Assembly: GCF_001698225.1 (NCBI RefSeq)
Contig: NZ_CP016594.1
Location: 2,108,001 to 2,172,000 of the forward strand
Source: Gordonia terrae
GTDB lineage: Bacteria > Actinomycetota > Actinomycetes > Mycobacteriales > Mycobacteriaceae
Length of the DNA: 64,000 bases
Direction: 5' to 3'
Shown piece by piece: positions 37,053 through 44,827 of this stretch (position 1 is the stretch's first letter; each line of letters starts with the position of its first letter). The notes beneath the pieces are model-generated. The model was not told the DNA's origin. It searched no databases and saw only the letters and a list, made by a program, of their open reading frames with translations. Made by a program: the position numbers and the translations under genes.

Positions 37053-37769
37053 GTGACCCTCACATCATCGTCGCTGCCCACGACGACCGCCCCCCGGCCC
37101 GAGCTCGATGTCTATCTGCCGCAGCAGGACACCCAGTTGCTGATCGACACCCTGCGCTCCCGCGGCGTCGCGGGAGCCCGCGTCCTCGACCTGTGCACCG
37201 GCAGCGGCGCCATCGCCATCGCGGCGGCCCGGGCGGGTGCGACCGAGGTGACCGCGGTGGACGCGTCCGCCGAGGCGGTTGCGTATGCGCGACAGGCGGC
37301 GGCCGAGGCCGGGGTGCGCATCGAGGTGGCCCACGGCGACCTCCGCCGTCATCGGGGCCGGTACGACGTCGTCACCTGTAACCCGCCGTACGTACCGACC
37401 CCGCCGGAATCCGAGGCGGCCCTGCATCCGGCCGGACCTTCGCACGCATGGGACGCCGGCCTCGACGGCCGGGCCGTCCTCGACCCGCTGTGCGCGCACG
37501 TTCCGGACCTGCTGGTGCCCGGCGGCACCCTCGTGCTCGTCCATTCGGAATTCGCCGACGAGGAGGCCTCGCTGCGTGCCCTCCGTGCCGGTGGCCTGAC
37601 CGCCGAGGTGGTGGCCGAACGGGTCATCCCGTTCGGCCCGGTTCTCTCGGCGCGTGCGGGCTGGATGGAGGAGATCGGGATGCTCGAGCGCAACCGCCGC
37701 ATCGAGCGACTGGTCGCGATCGTCGCGGTCGCGCCCGGCGAATCCGGTCCGGCGGGTGGGTCGGCGTGA
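37053..37769 (+). CDS. HemK/PrmC-like SAM-dependent methyltransferase
   Basis: 238-residue class I methyltransferase with the NPPY motif (VVTCNPPYVPTP) of enzymes that methylate glutamine amides or adenine/guanine amino groups. Motif I is VLDLCTGSGAIAIAAARAGATEVTAVDAS. Release-factor-modifying enzymes have a longer N-terminal domain, which is missing here, so the target is not a standard PrmC one; it may be a mtq2-type protein. The GTG at 37053 is assigned without a clear ribosome site. The stop overlaps the next start (GTGA), coupling it to the CDGSH protein. Confidence 0.82.
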   Translation: MTLTSSSLPTTTAPRPELDVYLPQQDTQLLIDTLRSRGVAGARVLDLCTGSGAIAIAAARAGATEVTAVDASAEAVAYARQAAAEAGVRIEVAHGDLRRHRGRYDVVTCNPPYVPTPPESEAALHPAGPSHAWDAGLDGRAVLDPLCAHVPDLLVPGGTLVLVHSEFADEEASLRALRAGGLTAEVVAERVIPFGPVLSARAGWMEEIGMLERNRRIERLVAIVAVAPGESGPAGGSA

Positions 37770-37969
37770 GCGGCGACGCCAAGCGCAACGCGGTGCGGGT
37801 GATCCGCGGTGGTCCGGTGCTCGTCTCCGGACCCGTCGACATCGAACTCCCGGACGGCGCGAAGGTCGAATCGGACCGGTTCATGGTCGCCGTGTGCGCC
37901 TGCGGGCGCAGCAAGACCTACCCGCTGTGCGACACCAGCCACCGCAAGAAGCGTCGCCGGACGGACTGA
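37766..37969 (+). CDS. CDGSH iron-sulfur domain protein
   Basis: 67-residue single-domain CDGSH protein. The 2Fe-2S ligation set C-x-C-x2-S/T-x3-P-x-C-D-x2-H is complete in CACGRSKTYPLCDTSH. Proteins of this type carry a 2Fe-2S cluster ligated by three Cys and one His, and take part in redox or cluster transfer. The C-terminus is strongly basic (RKKRRRTD). The GTG at 37766 overlaps the methyltransferase stop. The coupled gene and the redox protein at 38029 suggest a small iron-handling module, which is an inference. Confidence 0.93.
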   Translation: MSGDAKRNAVRVIRGGPVLVSGPVDIELPDGAKVESDRFMVAVCACGRSKTYPLCDTSHRKKRRRTD

Positions 37970-37990
37970 CGCCCCGAACGAGCGGGCGTC
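37968..37990. terminator. Hairpin after the CDGSH gene
   Basis: GACGCCC at 37968-37974 and GGGCGTC at 37984-37990 form a 7-bp stem with a 9-base loop, beginning in the CDGSH stop codon. It separates convergent transcripts from the diiron-type gene. No T-run. Confidence 0.35.
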
Positions 37991-38028
37991 CCCGGATCGC
38001 GGCGTCTCACCGCGCGCGGTGTCGGATG

Positions 38029-39066
38029 TCAGATGCCGGGGAAGGCGCTCTCGCCGCGCTCCCAGGAGGACAGGACATGACGGTCGAGCGCGTCCTCGAC
38101 GAACAGGAAGGCGCGGATCCCGAAGATCACGTCGGCCTCGGTGTCCGGTTCGCTGCGGATGAGATCACCCACGACGTCGGTGCGCAGGATCTGCTCGTGA
38201 ACCGCGTCGGCCTCGACGTGTTCGCGGTAGAAACGTCGGCAGGCCTCCGGCGCATCGAGCTGCTCCAGGCCGGCGAGCAGGCGCTGGGATCCGGGGGGCG
38301 AGGTGATCTCGGTGGCCGCCAGATGGCCGACCGCGGCACCCCGGTACCGGCGATGAAGTCCGAACAGTGACATCAGGTTGACCGGCGTCAGCGCGACGCC
38401 GGGCACGGTGTCGAGGTACCCGAGGTAATCGGCGCGGAGGTCCGAGGCCCGCAGCAGGTCGGCGAAGAGTTCCTGATGGACGGCGTCGCCGCGGCCACCG
38501 CCGAACTCGTCGAACTCGACCGCGACGAAGGCGGCTTTCGCGTGGCCCCGGAGACGCGGGATCGCCCACGCGTGCGGGTCGGCCTCTTTCAGGTGATAGA
38601 GCGAGCGCATCGCGAACAGCTGGCGGTACTGCTCCCACGTGCCGGCGTCGCGGAGTCGGTACGAGGCACCGTCGCCGTCGGGGTTCTCGATGCAGAGCTC
38701 GTCCATCTCGTGGTCGGCGGAGTCCTCGGCGGCCGCCGCCGGCACGTCGCGGTGCAGGGCAGCGAGGAACGAACGCTCGAGCGCCGCCCGGATCGTGAGC
38801 AGCGCGGGATTCCATTCCCACTCGGTGGCGGCATCGACGAAGCCAACGTAGTGCATCTCGTAGCAGAGGTAGAGGGCGAGCTGCAGGTCATCGCCGTACG
38901 GGTCGGCGTCGTCGACCGGCAACTCGGGGATCGACGCTGATGCGGGGTCACCCCGGAGGAGATCGATGACGGTGGCCGACAGAGGTCCGCGCGCACCCGG
39001 CAACAGCGGTCGCCGGAAGGTCGTGTCGTGCTCCGTCGAAACGTCGACCATCGGGTCAGCTGACAC
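38029..39066 (-). CDS. Iron-containing redox (haem-oxygenase-like diiron) protein
   Basis: 345-residue helical protein of the haem-oxygenase-like diiron oxidase/"iron-containing redox enzyme" family. Glu/His pairs that could bind two irons include YEMHYVGF (about residue 87-94), LERSFLA, HLKEADPHAW, EFDEFGGGRGDAVHQELFA and FYREHVEADAVHEQI, the last with a typical HVEAD...HEQ pattern. The GTG at 39064-39066 is chosen because AGGAGG lies eight bases upstream; ATG at 39049 is an alternative. It converges with the methyltransferase-CDGSH pair. In related actinobacteria I recall these three families as frequent neighbours, but I cannot check this here. The substrate is unknown. Confidence 0.82.
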   Translation of the reverse strand: MSADPMVDVSTEHDTTFRRPLLPGARGPLSATVIDLLRGDPASASIPELPVDDADPYGDDLQLALYLCYEMHYVGFVDAATEWEWNPALLTIRAALERSFLAALHRDVPAAAAEDSADHEMDELCIENPDGDGASYRLRDAGTWEQYRQLFAMRSLYHLKEADPHAWAIPRLRGHAKAAFVAVEFDEFGGGRGDAVHQELFADLLRASDLRADYLGYLDTVPGVALTPVNLMSLFGLHRRYRGAAVGHLAATEITSPPGSQRLLAGLEQLDAPEACRRFYREHVEADAVHEQILRTDVVGDLIRSEPDTEADVIFGIRAFLFVEDALDRHVLSSWERGESAFPGI

Positions 39067-39206
39067 CTGTGCGTCCTCCTGTCGTCTCCGGGCGTCCGGC
39101 ACGGCCGAGCGCGGACTCTCCCGGATAACCGATTCGGGCACGGGACAAACCTCGGCGCTGGCGAGACGGTCGTGATCGTCGTCCCAGCATAGGCCCCGCG
39201 ATCGGA

Positions 39207-39848
39207 TCAGCTGATCTCCGCGCGCAGCGACTTGTCCAGCGAGACGCGGACCAGCGCGGCCGCCAGGGCCTCCGGACGTCCGTCCGCGAGGTCGGCGAGC
39301 CGTCCCGGATCGTCGGGTAGCCCGAGGTCGCGGGCCGCGGCCAGTGCGCGTGTGTCGAAATACGGTGTCGCCCACTCCCACACCGACTGGACCTCGCGCA
39401 GGAAGATGTCGGCCCCGACCGGGCCGATACCGGTGAACCCCTGGAGCAGTTCTGCCGCGCGGCCGGGGTCGGAGCCGGCATCGTCGGCGAGACGACGCAG
39501 ATCACCGTGATACTCGTCGAGGACCCTCTGAGCTGCCTCGCCGAGACGGGTGGCCGTGCTCTCGTCGTACCGGACGTAGTGGCCCCGACCCAGGGCGTCG
39601 ACGAGGCTCTGCCACTCGGCTCGGGCCATCTTCTCCGGCGTGCGAAAACCGGCCGCGAACAGTTCGCGTGCGGCCGCGACGGCGATGTCCGCGGAGATCC
39701 TGGTGCTGAGGAGCAGGGCGAGGACCAGCAGCTCGAACAGCGGGGATGGGGTGTTCTTCAGTGTGATGCCTGCGTCGTCGGCATAGGTACGGCCGGCCCG
39801 GTCGAGCAGGATGCGCGCCGTGTCGCGGGCGTGGTTGGTGCGGGTCAT
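39207..39848 (-). CDS. HhH-GPD (endonuclease III-like) protein
   Basis: 213-residue helical protein of the HhH-GPD DNA glycosylase superfamily. The helix-hairpin-helix is GFTGIGPVGADIFLREV, with the conserved Gly pattern. The N-terminal half (FELLVLALLLSTRISADIAVAA) is the six-helix barrel. I do not see the catalytic Lys of bifunctional enzymes in the HhH position (V in GPVGA instead of K), and the Fe-S cluster Cys set is absent. So it may be a mono-functional glycosylase or inactive. The GPD-type Asp would be near D in FDTRALAAARDLG. The ATG at 39846-39848 is the start. No operon partner. Confidence 0.82.
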   Translation of the reverse strand: MTRTNHARDTARILLDRAGRTYADDAGITLKNTPSPLFELLVLALLLSTRISADIAVAAARELFAAGFRTPEKMARAEWQSLVDALGRGHYVRYDESTATRLGEAAQRVLDEYHGDLRRLADDAGSDPGRAAELLQGFTGIGPVGADIFLREVQSVWEWATPYFDTRALAAARDLGLPDDPGRLADLADGRPEALAAALVRVSLDKSLRAEIS

Positions 39849-39915
39849 CGCGAACGACTACCCGTCGTGTCGGCTGGGCAATCCCCCGGTCGGGCGTCTG
39901 GTCACGCGGGGGTGA

Positions 39916-41001
39916 TCACAACCAGTGACTGCGACGGAACACCACGAACAGGCCGGCGCAGAGCGCGACCAGGCAGCCGAGTACCACGGGATAACCCCAT
40001 TCCTGGTGGAGCTCGGGCATGTGGTCGAAGTTCATGCCGTAGATGCCGGCGACCATGGTGGGTACCGCCGCGATCGCGACCCAGGCCGAGATCTTGCGCA
40101 TGTCGGTCGACTGTTGGATGCCGACCTTGGCGGCCGCGGCCTGCAGGAGCGAGGTCAGCAGTTCGTCGTACTCGAGAACGCGATCGATGACGGTGGTGAG
40201 ATGGTCGCTGACATCCCGGAACTGCCGTCGGATCTCTTTGGGCACCAAGGGGTTACCGCTCGCTGTCAAACTCTGCAGCGGTGTCGCGAGCGGTGTCACC
40301 GCGCGCCGTAGTTCGAGCACTTCGCGACGCAGGAGATAGACCGGGTCGATGTCGAGCGAGTGACCCTGTCGGCCGAAGACGACCTCCTCGATGGCCGCGA
40401 CGTCGACGTCCATCCGCTCCGTGACCGCAAGGTAGCTGTCGACCACCTTGTCGGCGACAGCGTGCAGGACCGCGGTCGGACCGAGGGCGAGGCGATCGGG
40501 ATGGGCTTCCAGGCGGCGGCGCAGCTCCGACAGTTCGGTGTGCTCGCCGTGCCGCACGGTCAGGACGAAATCCGGTCCGGCGAAGACCATGATCTCGCCG
40601 GTCTCGACGACCTCGCTCGCCTTGGCCATCGTCTCGTGCTCGACGTACTGCACGGTCCGCAACACCAGGAACTGGGTGTCGTCGTACACCTCGAGTTTCG
40701 GTCGTTGATGTGCGTGTACCGCGTCCTCGACCACGAGCTCGTGCAGCCCGAACGTGGCACCGACATCGGCCATCTGCGCGTCGTCGGGGGCATGGAGACC
40801 GACCCACACGAAGCCCTCGCCTGCAGCGCGCACCCGCGCGAGACCCTCGGTGTAGCTGACGCGCCCCGGCTGCCGGTGACCGTCGATGTAGACGGCGCAG
40901 TCCACGATCGCACGCGCCACCGGGACGCGGATCTGCGGGAGCGGTCGGCGGTCGCGGCGCGGTGACAACCCGCGCGGACCGGGCCGGGGGAGCGAGGGCA
41001 C
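39916..41001 (-). CDS. corA: CorA-family magnesium/divalent metal transporter
   Basis: 361-residue CorA channel. The cytoplasmic funnel occupies residues 30-290 and two helices follow; the signature GMN is at about 322-324 (IYGMNFDHMPE) after the first helix. The loop MPEL corresponds to the Mg-attracting periplasmic loop MPEL typical of CorA. It starts with GTG at 40999-41001, matching the N-terminal position of Rv1239c. It is the last gene of the Rv12xx block before the insertion locus. In M. tuberculosis Rv1239c is also next to sugC; here five accessory gene groups separate them. Confidence 0.94.
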   Translation of the reverse strand: MPSLPRPGPRGLSPRRDRRPLPQIRVPVARAIVDCAVYIDGHRQPGRVSYTEGLARVRAAGEGFVWVGLHAPDDAQMADVGATFGLHELVVEDAVHAHQRPKLEVYDDTQFLVLRTVQYVEHETMAKASEVVETGEIMVFAGPDFVLTVRHGEHTELSELRRRLEAHPDRLALGPTAVLHAVADKVVDSYLAVTERMDVDVAAIEEVVFGRQGHSLDIDPVYLLRREVLELRRAVTPLATPLQSLTASGNPLVPKEIRRQFRDVSDHLTTVIDRVLEYDELLTSLLQAAAAKVGIQQSTDMRKISAWVAIAAVPTMVAGIYGMNFDHMPELHQEWGYPVVLGCLVALCAGLFVVFRRSHWL

Positions 41002-41065
41002 GGCTGCCGATCTTACCCGGGCGCCTCGTTCGATCCCCAGGCTCCGCTGCAGATACGGTGGCGGG

Positions 41066-42043
41066 GTGCCTGAACGTCTTGTCCGCAAACGTCTCGTCAC
41101 GGTGGCCGGCCTCCTCGTCGTCCTGGCGGTGGTGCTCGCCGGCTGCGCCGACGATCCGTCGACCCCGCCGCGCGGGCTGGTGATCGGATCGTCGGACGAA
41201 CCGGCGATGCGGGTGATGGCCGAGGTGTACGCGGGGGCGCTGCGCAACGCGGGCTCGGTGGTGTCCGCCGACCAGCTCCGCGGGGACATGCCGACGCTGC
41301 TGGACGAGATGGATCGAGCCGAACTCGATCTCTTCCCGGGCTTCACCGGGGAATTGCTGACGATGCTCTCCCCGTCGTCGTCCGCGATCGGCGCCGAAGA
41401 CGTCTACCGCGACCTCAATCGCTCACTGCCGCAGGGAGTTTCGGTGGGGGACGAGACTCCGGTGTCGGCGGCCCCACAGATCTTCGTGTCGACGACCCTC
41501 GCTGGGGACGTCGGCGCCACCGGTCTCGCGGACTGTGCCCGGCTGCCCGCGGGCCTGCCGGTCGCCGCTCTCGGTCAACCGGACGCGGCCACCATGCGGG
41601 CCTTCGCCGATGCGGGGTGCGCGTTCGGTCCGGTCGAACTCGTCGCTTCCTCCGAGGACGTGCTCCGCCGCGCCGCAGGCGGCACGGCGGTCGGCCTGCT
41701 GACGCCGCTCGAGATCGCCGGGGAAGACGCCGACGGCACGTCATCGGAGGTGCAGGCGCTCCGGACGTCGCAGGGGGGCGGCGACACCGCGGACAGCCCC
41801 GGCACCCCGGCCACCGACGCCCGGCCCGCGGGCGCCGAGCAGGCCGATCAGACCGGTCCGCGGGCGGAAGTACTCGTACCGGTGTTCCGGTCCGCGGCGC
41901 TGAACCGCGACCAGGTCAAGGCGATGAACAAGGTGGCAGGTGAGATCACCACCGCCGACCTCGCCACCATGTCCGCAGAGGTCGACGGCGGGTCGGACCC
42001 ACGCGAGGTCGCCCTCGCCTGGCTGGGCGAACACGGCCTGTAG
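41066..42043 (+). CDS. OpuAC-like osmolyte/choline-binding lipoprotein (orphan)
   Basis: 325-residue lipoprotein of the glycine betaine/choline/proline ABC substrate-binding family. The lipobox is LAGC (VLAVVLAGCADD). The core runs VIGSSDEPAMRVMAEVYAGALRNAG then LDLFPGFTGELLTML, features of OpuAC/ProX domains. An Asp/Gly/Pro-rich insertion of about 50 residues (GEDADGTSSEVQ... to TGPRAEVLVPVFR) interrupts the second lobe. No permease or ATPase gene is adjacent, so it is an orphan binding protein. The GTG at 41066 is divergent from corA across 64 bp. Confidence 0.82.
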   Translation: MPERLVRKRLVTVAGLLVVLAVVLAGCADDPSTPPRGLVIGSSDEPAMRVMAEVYAGALRNAGSVVSADQLRGDMPTLLDEMDRAELDLFPGFTGELLTMLSPSSSAIGAEDVYRDLNRSLPQGVSVGDETPVSAAPQIFVSTTLAGDVGATGLADCARLPAGLPVAALGQPDAATMRAFADAGCAFGPVELVASSEDVLRRAAGGTAVGLLTPLEIAGEDADGTSSEVQALRTSQGGGDTADSPGTPATDARPAGAEQADQTGPRAEVLVPVFRSAALNRDQVKAMNKVAGEITTADLATMSAEVDGGSDPREVALAWLGEHGL

Positions 42044-42070
42044 ACCGAGACACGACAACGCCGTGTACTT

Positions 42071-42208
42071 GCGGCCCGCTCGCTCCGCTCCCGGCGCCGG
42101 GTAGCTGCGGCCCGCTCGCTTCGCTCCCGGCGCCGTGTCCATGCGGCCCGCTCGCTCCGCTCCCGGCGCCGTGTCCATGCGGCCCGCTCGCTCCGCTCCC
42201 GGCGCCGG
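42071..42208. repeat. Four tandem copies of a 36-bp repeat
   Basis: Units begin at 42071, 42107, 42143 and 42179, with a constant 36-bp period. The first 30 bases (GCGGCCCGCTCGCTCCGCTC, then CCGGCGCCG) are nearly invariant; the last six vary (TAGCT or TCCAT types). The same core recurs singly at 42262-42290 and, unexpectedly, inside the kgd coding region at 60703-60724. The array lies between the convergent binding-protein and SDR genes. The repeat is contiguous with no unique spacers, so it is not CRISPR. It is a REP-like intergenic repeat. Confidence 0.95.
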
Positions 42209-42212
42209 GACG

Positions 42213-42237
42213 CCAACACGCCCCGACCGCGTGTTGG
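42213..42237. terminator. Stem-loop between repeat copies
   Basis: CCAACACG at 42213-42220 pairs with CGTGTTGG at 42230-42237 (8-bp stem, 9-base loop CCCCGACCG). It separates the four-copy array from the single repeat copy and may terminate both convergent genes. Confidence 0.45.
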
Positions 42238-42261
42238 TGCCACGGCGTCGCCGCAACCCTT

Positions 42262-42290
42262 CGGCCCGCTCGCTCCGCTCCCGGCGCCGT
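42262..42290. repeat. Single isolated copy of the 36-bp repeat core
   Basis: CGGCCCGCTCGCTCCGCTCC and the following CGGCGCCGT match the array core without change. It lies 14 bp before the stop of the SDR gene. Confidence 0.9.
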
Positions 42291-42304
42291 GTGTCCGGCT
42301 GGTG

Positions 42305-43135
42305 TCAGCCGGCCTTCGACAGCGCCCAACCGGTCAGCTTCGCCGACACCCACTGGTACTTCGACGCGACGAGGCGCACTGCGAGATCGAGGACCTTGGC
42401 GTCGGTGCCTACCAGGATGCGCGCCTTGTTCTTGCGCACGCCCTCGATGATCACGTCCGCGGCGTCCTCGCTCGTCATACGGGCGAGGTAGCGATCGAAC
42501 AGTGCGGCCGTGGCCTTCTGGTCGTGGTCGCCGGACACGGTCGCGTTGCGGGCGATCGCGGTCTTGATGCCGCCGGGGTGCACACAGGACACCTGCACCG
42601 GATGCTTGGCGACGATCATCTCCTGGCGCAGCGCCTCGGTGAACCCGCGCACCGCGAACTTCGCGGAGTTGTAGGCGGCCTGTCCCGGTTCGGCGAGCAA
42701 TCCGAACAGCGACGACGTGTTCACGATGTGCCCGTCGCCGGAGGCGATCAGGTGCGGCAGAAATGCCTTGGTGCCGTTGACGACTCCCCAGTAGTCGACG
42801 TCCATCACCCGTTCGATGTCCTTGAACTCGGTGCGCTCGATCTCGCCGTGGTGAGCGATACCCGCGTTGTTGAACACGACGTTGACCACGCCGAAGTGCT
42901 CGGCAACGGTGTCGGCGTAGGTGAGCACGGCTTCGCGCTCGGCGACGTTGAGCAGCTGCGAGTGGACCTCTGCGCCCGCCTCTTTCACCAGCTTCTCGGT
43001 GACGGCCAGACCGTCGGGGGTGACATCGGAGATGGCCAGCCGCGCACCGCGACGTGCCAGCTTGACCGCGATGTCACGGCCCATTCCCGAACCGGCTCCG
43101 GTGATCACGACGACCTTGCCGCGAAAGTCCTTCAT
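42305..43135 (-). CDS. Short-chain dehydrogenase/reductase
   Basis: 276-residue classical SDR. The cofactor motif TGAGSGMG is at 12-19, NNAG at 89-92, and the catalytic Tyr/Lys are Y155 and K159 (YNSAK) with Ser near 141. It is similar to SDRs found beside Baeyer-Villiger monooxygenases, which convert alcohols to the ketone substrate. The ATG at 43133-43135 has AGGAGA upstream. It lies 29 bp after the monooxygenase, so both are likely one operon controlled by the divergent TetR gene. The substrate is unknown. Confidence 0.92.
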   Translation of the reverse strand: MKDFRGKVVVITGAGSGMGRDIAVKLARRGARLAISDVTPDGLAVTEKLVKEAGAEVHSQLLNVAEREAVLTYADTVAEHFGVVNVVFNNAGIAHHGEIERTEFKDIERVMDVDYWGVVNGTKAFLPHLIASGDGHIVNTSSLFGLLAEPGQAAYNSAKFAVRGFTEALRQEMIVAKHPVQVSCVHPGGIKTAIARNATVSGDHDQKATAALFDRYLARMTSEDAADVIIEGVRKNKARILVGTDAKVLDLAVRLVASKYQWVSAKLTGWALSKAG

Positions 43136-43164
43136 GTCTTGTCTCCTGTGGTGGGTTCGGTCGG

Positions 43165-44727
43165 TCAGGCGTTGGCGGTGGCGGGCGCGGCGACGTCCTC
43201 GCCCGTGGCGGAACCGGCCGGTGCCGCGGGTGCGACGGGGCGCCGGGCGCCGCGGGTCACATCGTAGGCGGCGACGTCGAAGGACCGGGTCGTCTGCCGG
43301 AAGGCGAAGGTGAAGCCGGGCCACAGCGTCGTGATGTTGCCATTGGCGTCCTTGTACCAGGAGGCACATCCGCCGTTCACCCACACGCTGTTGCGCAACT
43401 TGTGCTGGATGCCGGCGTTGAACTCCTGCTGAGCGGAGAGTTTCACCTCGGTCCGCGTGATCCCTTGGGCACGAGAGGTTTTCAGGTAGTCGACGAGGTA
43501 GTTGAGCTGCGACTCGATCATGTACACCATCGAGGTGTGGCCCAGTCCGGTTGACGGACCGACCATCAGCATCATGTTCGGGAAGCCGTGGACGAACGAA
43601 CCCTTGTAGCCCTGCATGCCGATCTCGTTCCACACCTGCGCGAGGCTGCGGCCGTCCTTGCCGATGATCTTCTCGAACACCGGGGAGTCGGTGACGTGGA
43701 ATCCGGTGGCGACGACGATCACGTCGACCTCGCGCACGGTGCCGTCCCGCGACACGATCCCGGTCGGCGTGATCCGGTCGATGCCGTCGGTCACGAGGTC
43801 GACGTTGGGTCGGGCGAGGGCCGGGTACCAGTCGTTGGAGCGCAGGATTCGCTTGCAGCCCACCTGGAACGTCGGGGTGGCCTTGCGACGCAGTTCGGCG
43901 TCGCGGCCGATACCGCGCAGGATGTTGGCGCGGCAGAGCAACTCGACGGGCTTGAGCGCCTTGGGCGAGTAGGTGAGGCCGAATGCGACGACCTCGTTGG
44001 CGGCGTAGATCCCGCCGCGGACCGCGGACTGGTAACCCGGGACGTTCTTGTAGGCCCAGTGTTCGACCGAGCTGTACGCCCGCTCGGTGCGCGGGACGAT
44101 CCACGGTGCGGTGCGCTGGTAGACGTCCAGCCGGCCGGCGACCTTGGCGACCTCGGGGACCAGCTGAATGGCCGATGCGCCGGTGCCGATCACCGCGACG
44201 CGCTGGCCGCCGAAGTCGTGGTCGTTGTCCCAGCGGGCGGAGTGCACGATCTTGCCCTCGAAGGACTCGATGCCCTCGATGTCCGGGAGGTTGGGCTCAC
44301 ACAGCGGGCCGACACCGCCGACGAGGACCCGCGCACGCACCTGGTCGGTCTTCCCGTCCTGCAGCGTGTCGATGATCCACCGGCCCTCGTCCTCGTTCCA
44401 CTCGGTCCGGGTCACCTCGGTGCCGAAGCGGGCCTTGGCGGCGATGCCGAACCTGTCGGCGACCCCGTTGATGTAGTCGTGGATCTCGGGCTGGTGCGAG
44501 TACGACCGCGACCAGGTGGGATTCTTCGCGAACGAGAAGGAGTAGAGCTGCGAGGGCACGTCGCACGCAGCGCCGGGGTAGGTGTTGTCACGCCAGGTCC
44601 CGCCGAAGTCGCGGCCGCGATCGAGGAGGACGAAGTCGTCGAAGCCGTTCTGCTTGAGGCGGACCGCGGCGCCCAGACCCGAGAAGCCGGCACCGATGAT
44701 GGCGATCTCTACATCGTTCGTTGTCAT
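43165..44727 (-). CDS. Flavin-containing (Baeyer-Villiger type) monooxygenase
   Basis: 520-residue FAD/NADPH monooxygenase. FAD-binding GAGFSG is at 12-17, NADPH-binding GTGASA near 181-186, and the Baeyer-Villiger fingerprint FxGxxxHxxxW(D/P) is FEGKIVHSARWD at 156-167. These enzymes insert oxygen next to ketones to give esters or lactones. The last 25 residues are Ala/Pro-rich. The ATG at 44725-44727 is the start. With the SDR downstream and the TetR regulator divergent, the set looks like a regulated ketone or alcohol oxidation unit. Confidence 0.93.
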   Translation of the reverse strand: MTTNDVEIAIIGAGFSGLGAAVRLKQNGFDDFVLLDRGRDFGGTWRDNTYPGAACDVPSQLYSFSFAKNPTWSRSYSHQPEIHDYINGVADRFGIAAKARFGTEVTRTEWNEDEGRWIIDTLQDGKTDQVRARVLVGGVGPLCEPNLPDIEGIESFEGKIVHSARWDNDHDFGGQRVAVIGTGASAIQLVPEVAKVAGRLDVYQRTAPWIVPRTERAYSSVEHWAYKNVPGYQSAVRGGIYAANEVVAFGLTYSPKALKPVELLCRANILRGIGRDAELRRKATPTFQVGCKRILRSNDWYPALARPNVDLVTDGIDRITPTGIVSRDGTVREVDVIVVATGFHVTDSPVFEKIIGKDGRSLAQVWNEIGMQGYKGSFVHGFPNMMLMVGPSTGLGHTSMVYMIESQLNYLVDYLKTSRAQGITRTEVKLSAQQEFNAGIQHKLRNSVWVNGGCASWYKDANGNITTLWPGFTFAFRQTTRSFDVAAYDVTRGARRPVAPAAPAGSATGEDVAAPATANA

Positions 44728-44758
44728 GGTGTCACCATAGGGTGGTACTGAACACGTG

Positions 44759-44786
44759 TCAATAGCTATTGAACAAGACTCAATAG
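44759..44786. promoter_or_regulatory. Candidate TetR operator between monooxygenase and tetR
   Basis: TCAATAGCTATTGA at 44759-44772 is a perfect 14-bp palindrome, and a third half-site TCAATAG lies at 44780-44786. It is in the 100-bp gap between the divergent monooxygenase and TetR genes, 31 to 58 bp from the monooxygenase start, and AT-rich against the GC-rich surroundings. A TetR dimer site fits; binding is inferred. Confidence 0.6.
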
Positions 44787-44827
44787 GAGTAGGCTGGCCG
44801 GGTGGCCAGAGTACGAGGAAGTGAACC

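Noticed and set aside
39207..39848. Classical endonuclease III (Nth)
   Set aside because: It lacks the four-cysteine Fe-S cluster and the catalytic lysine in the hairpin, so only the HhH-GPD superfamily is assigned.
42071..42290. CRISPR-like array of 36-bp repeats
   Set aside because: The repeats touch each other with only 6 variable bases between cores and no unique spacers of normal length; no cas genes are present.
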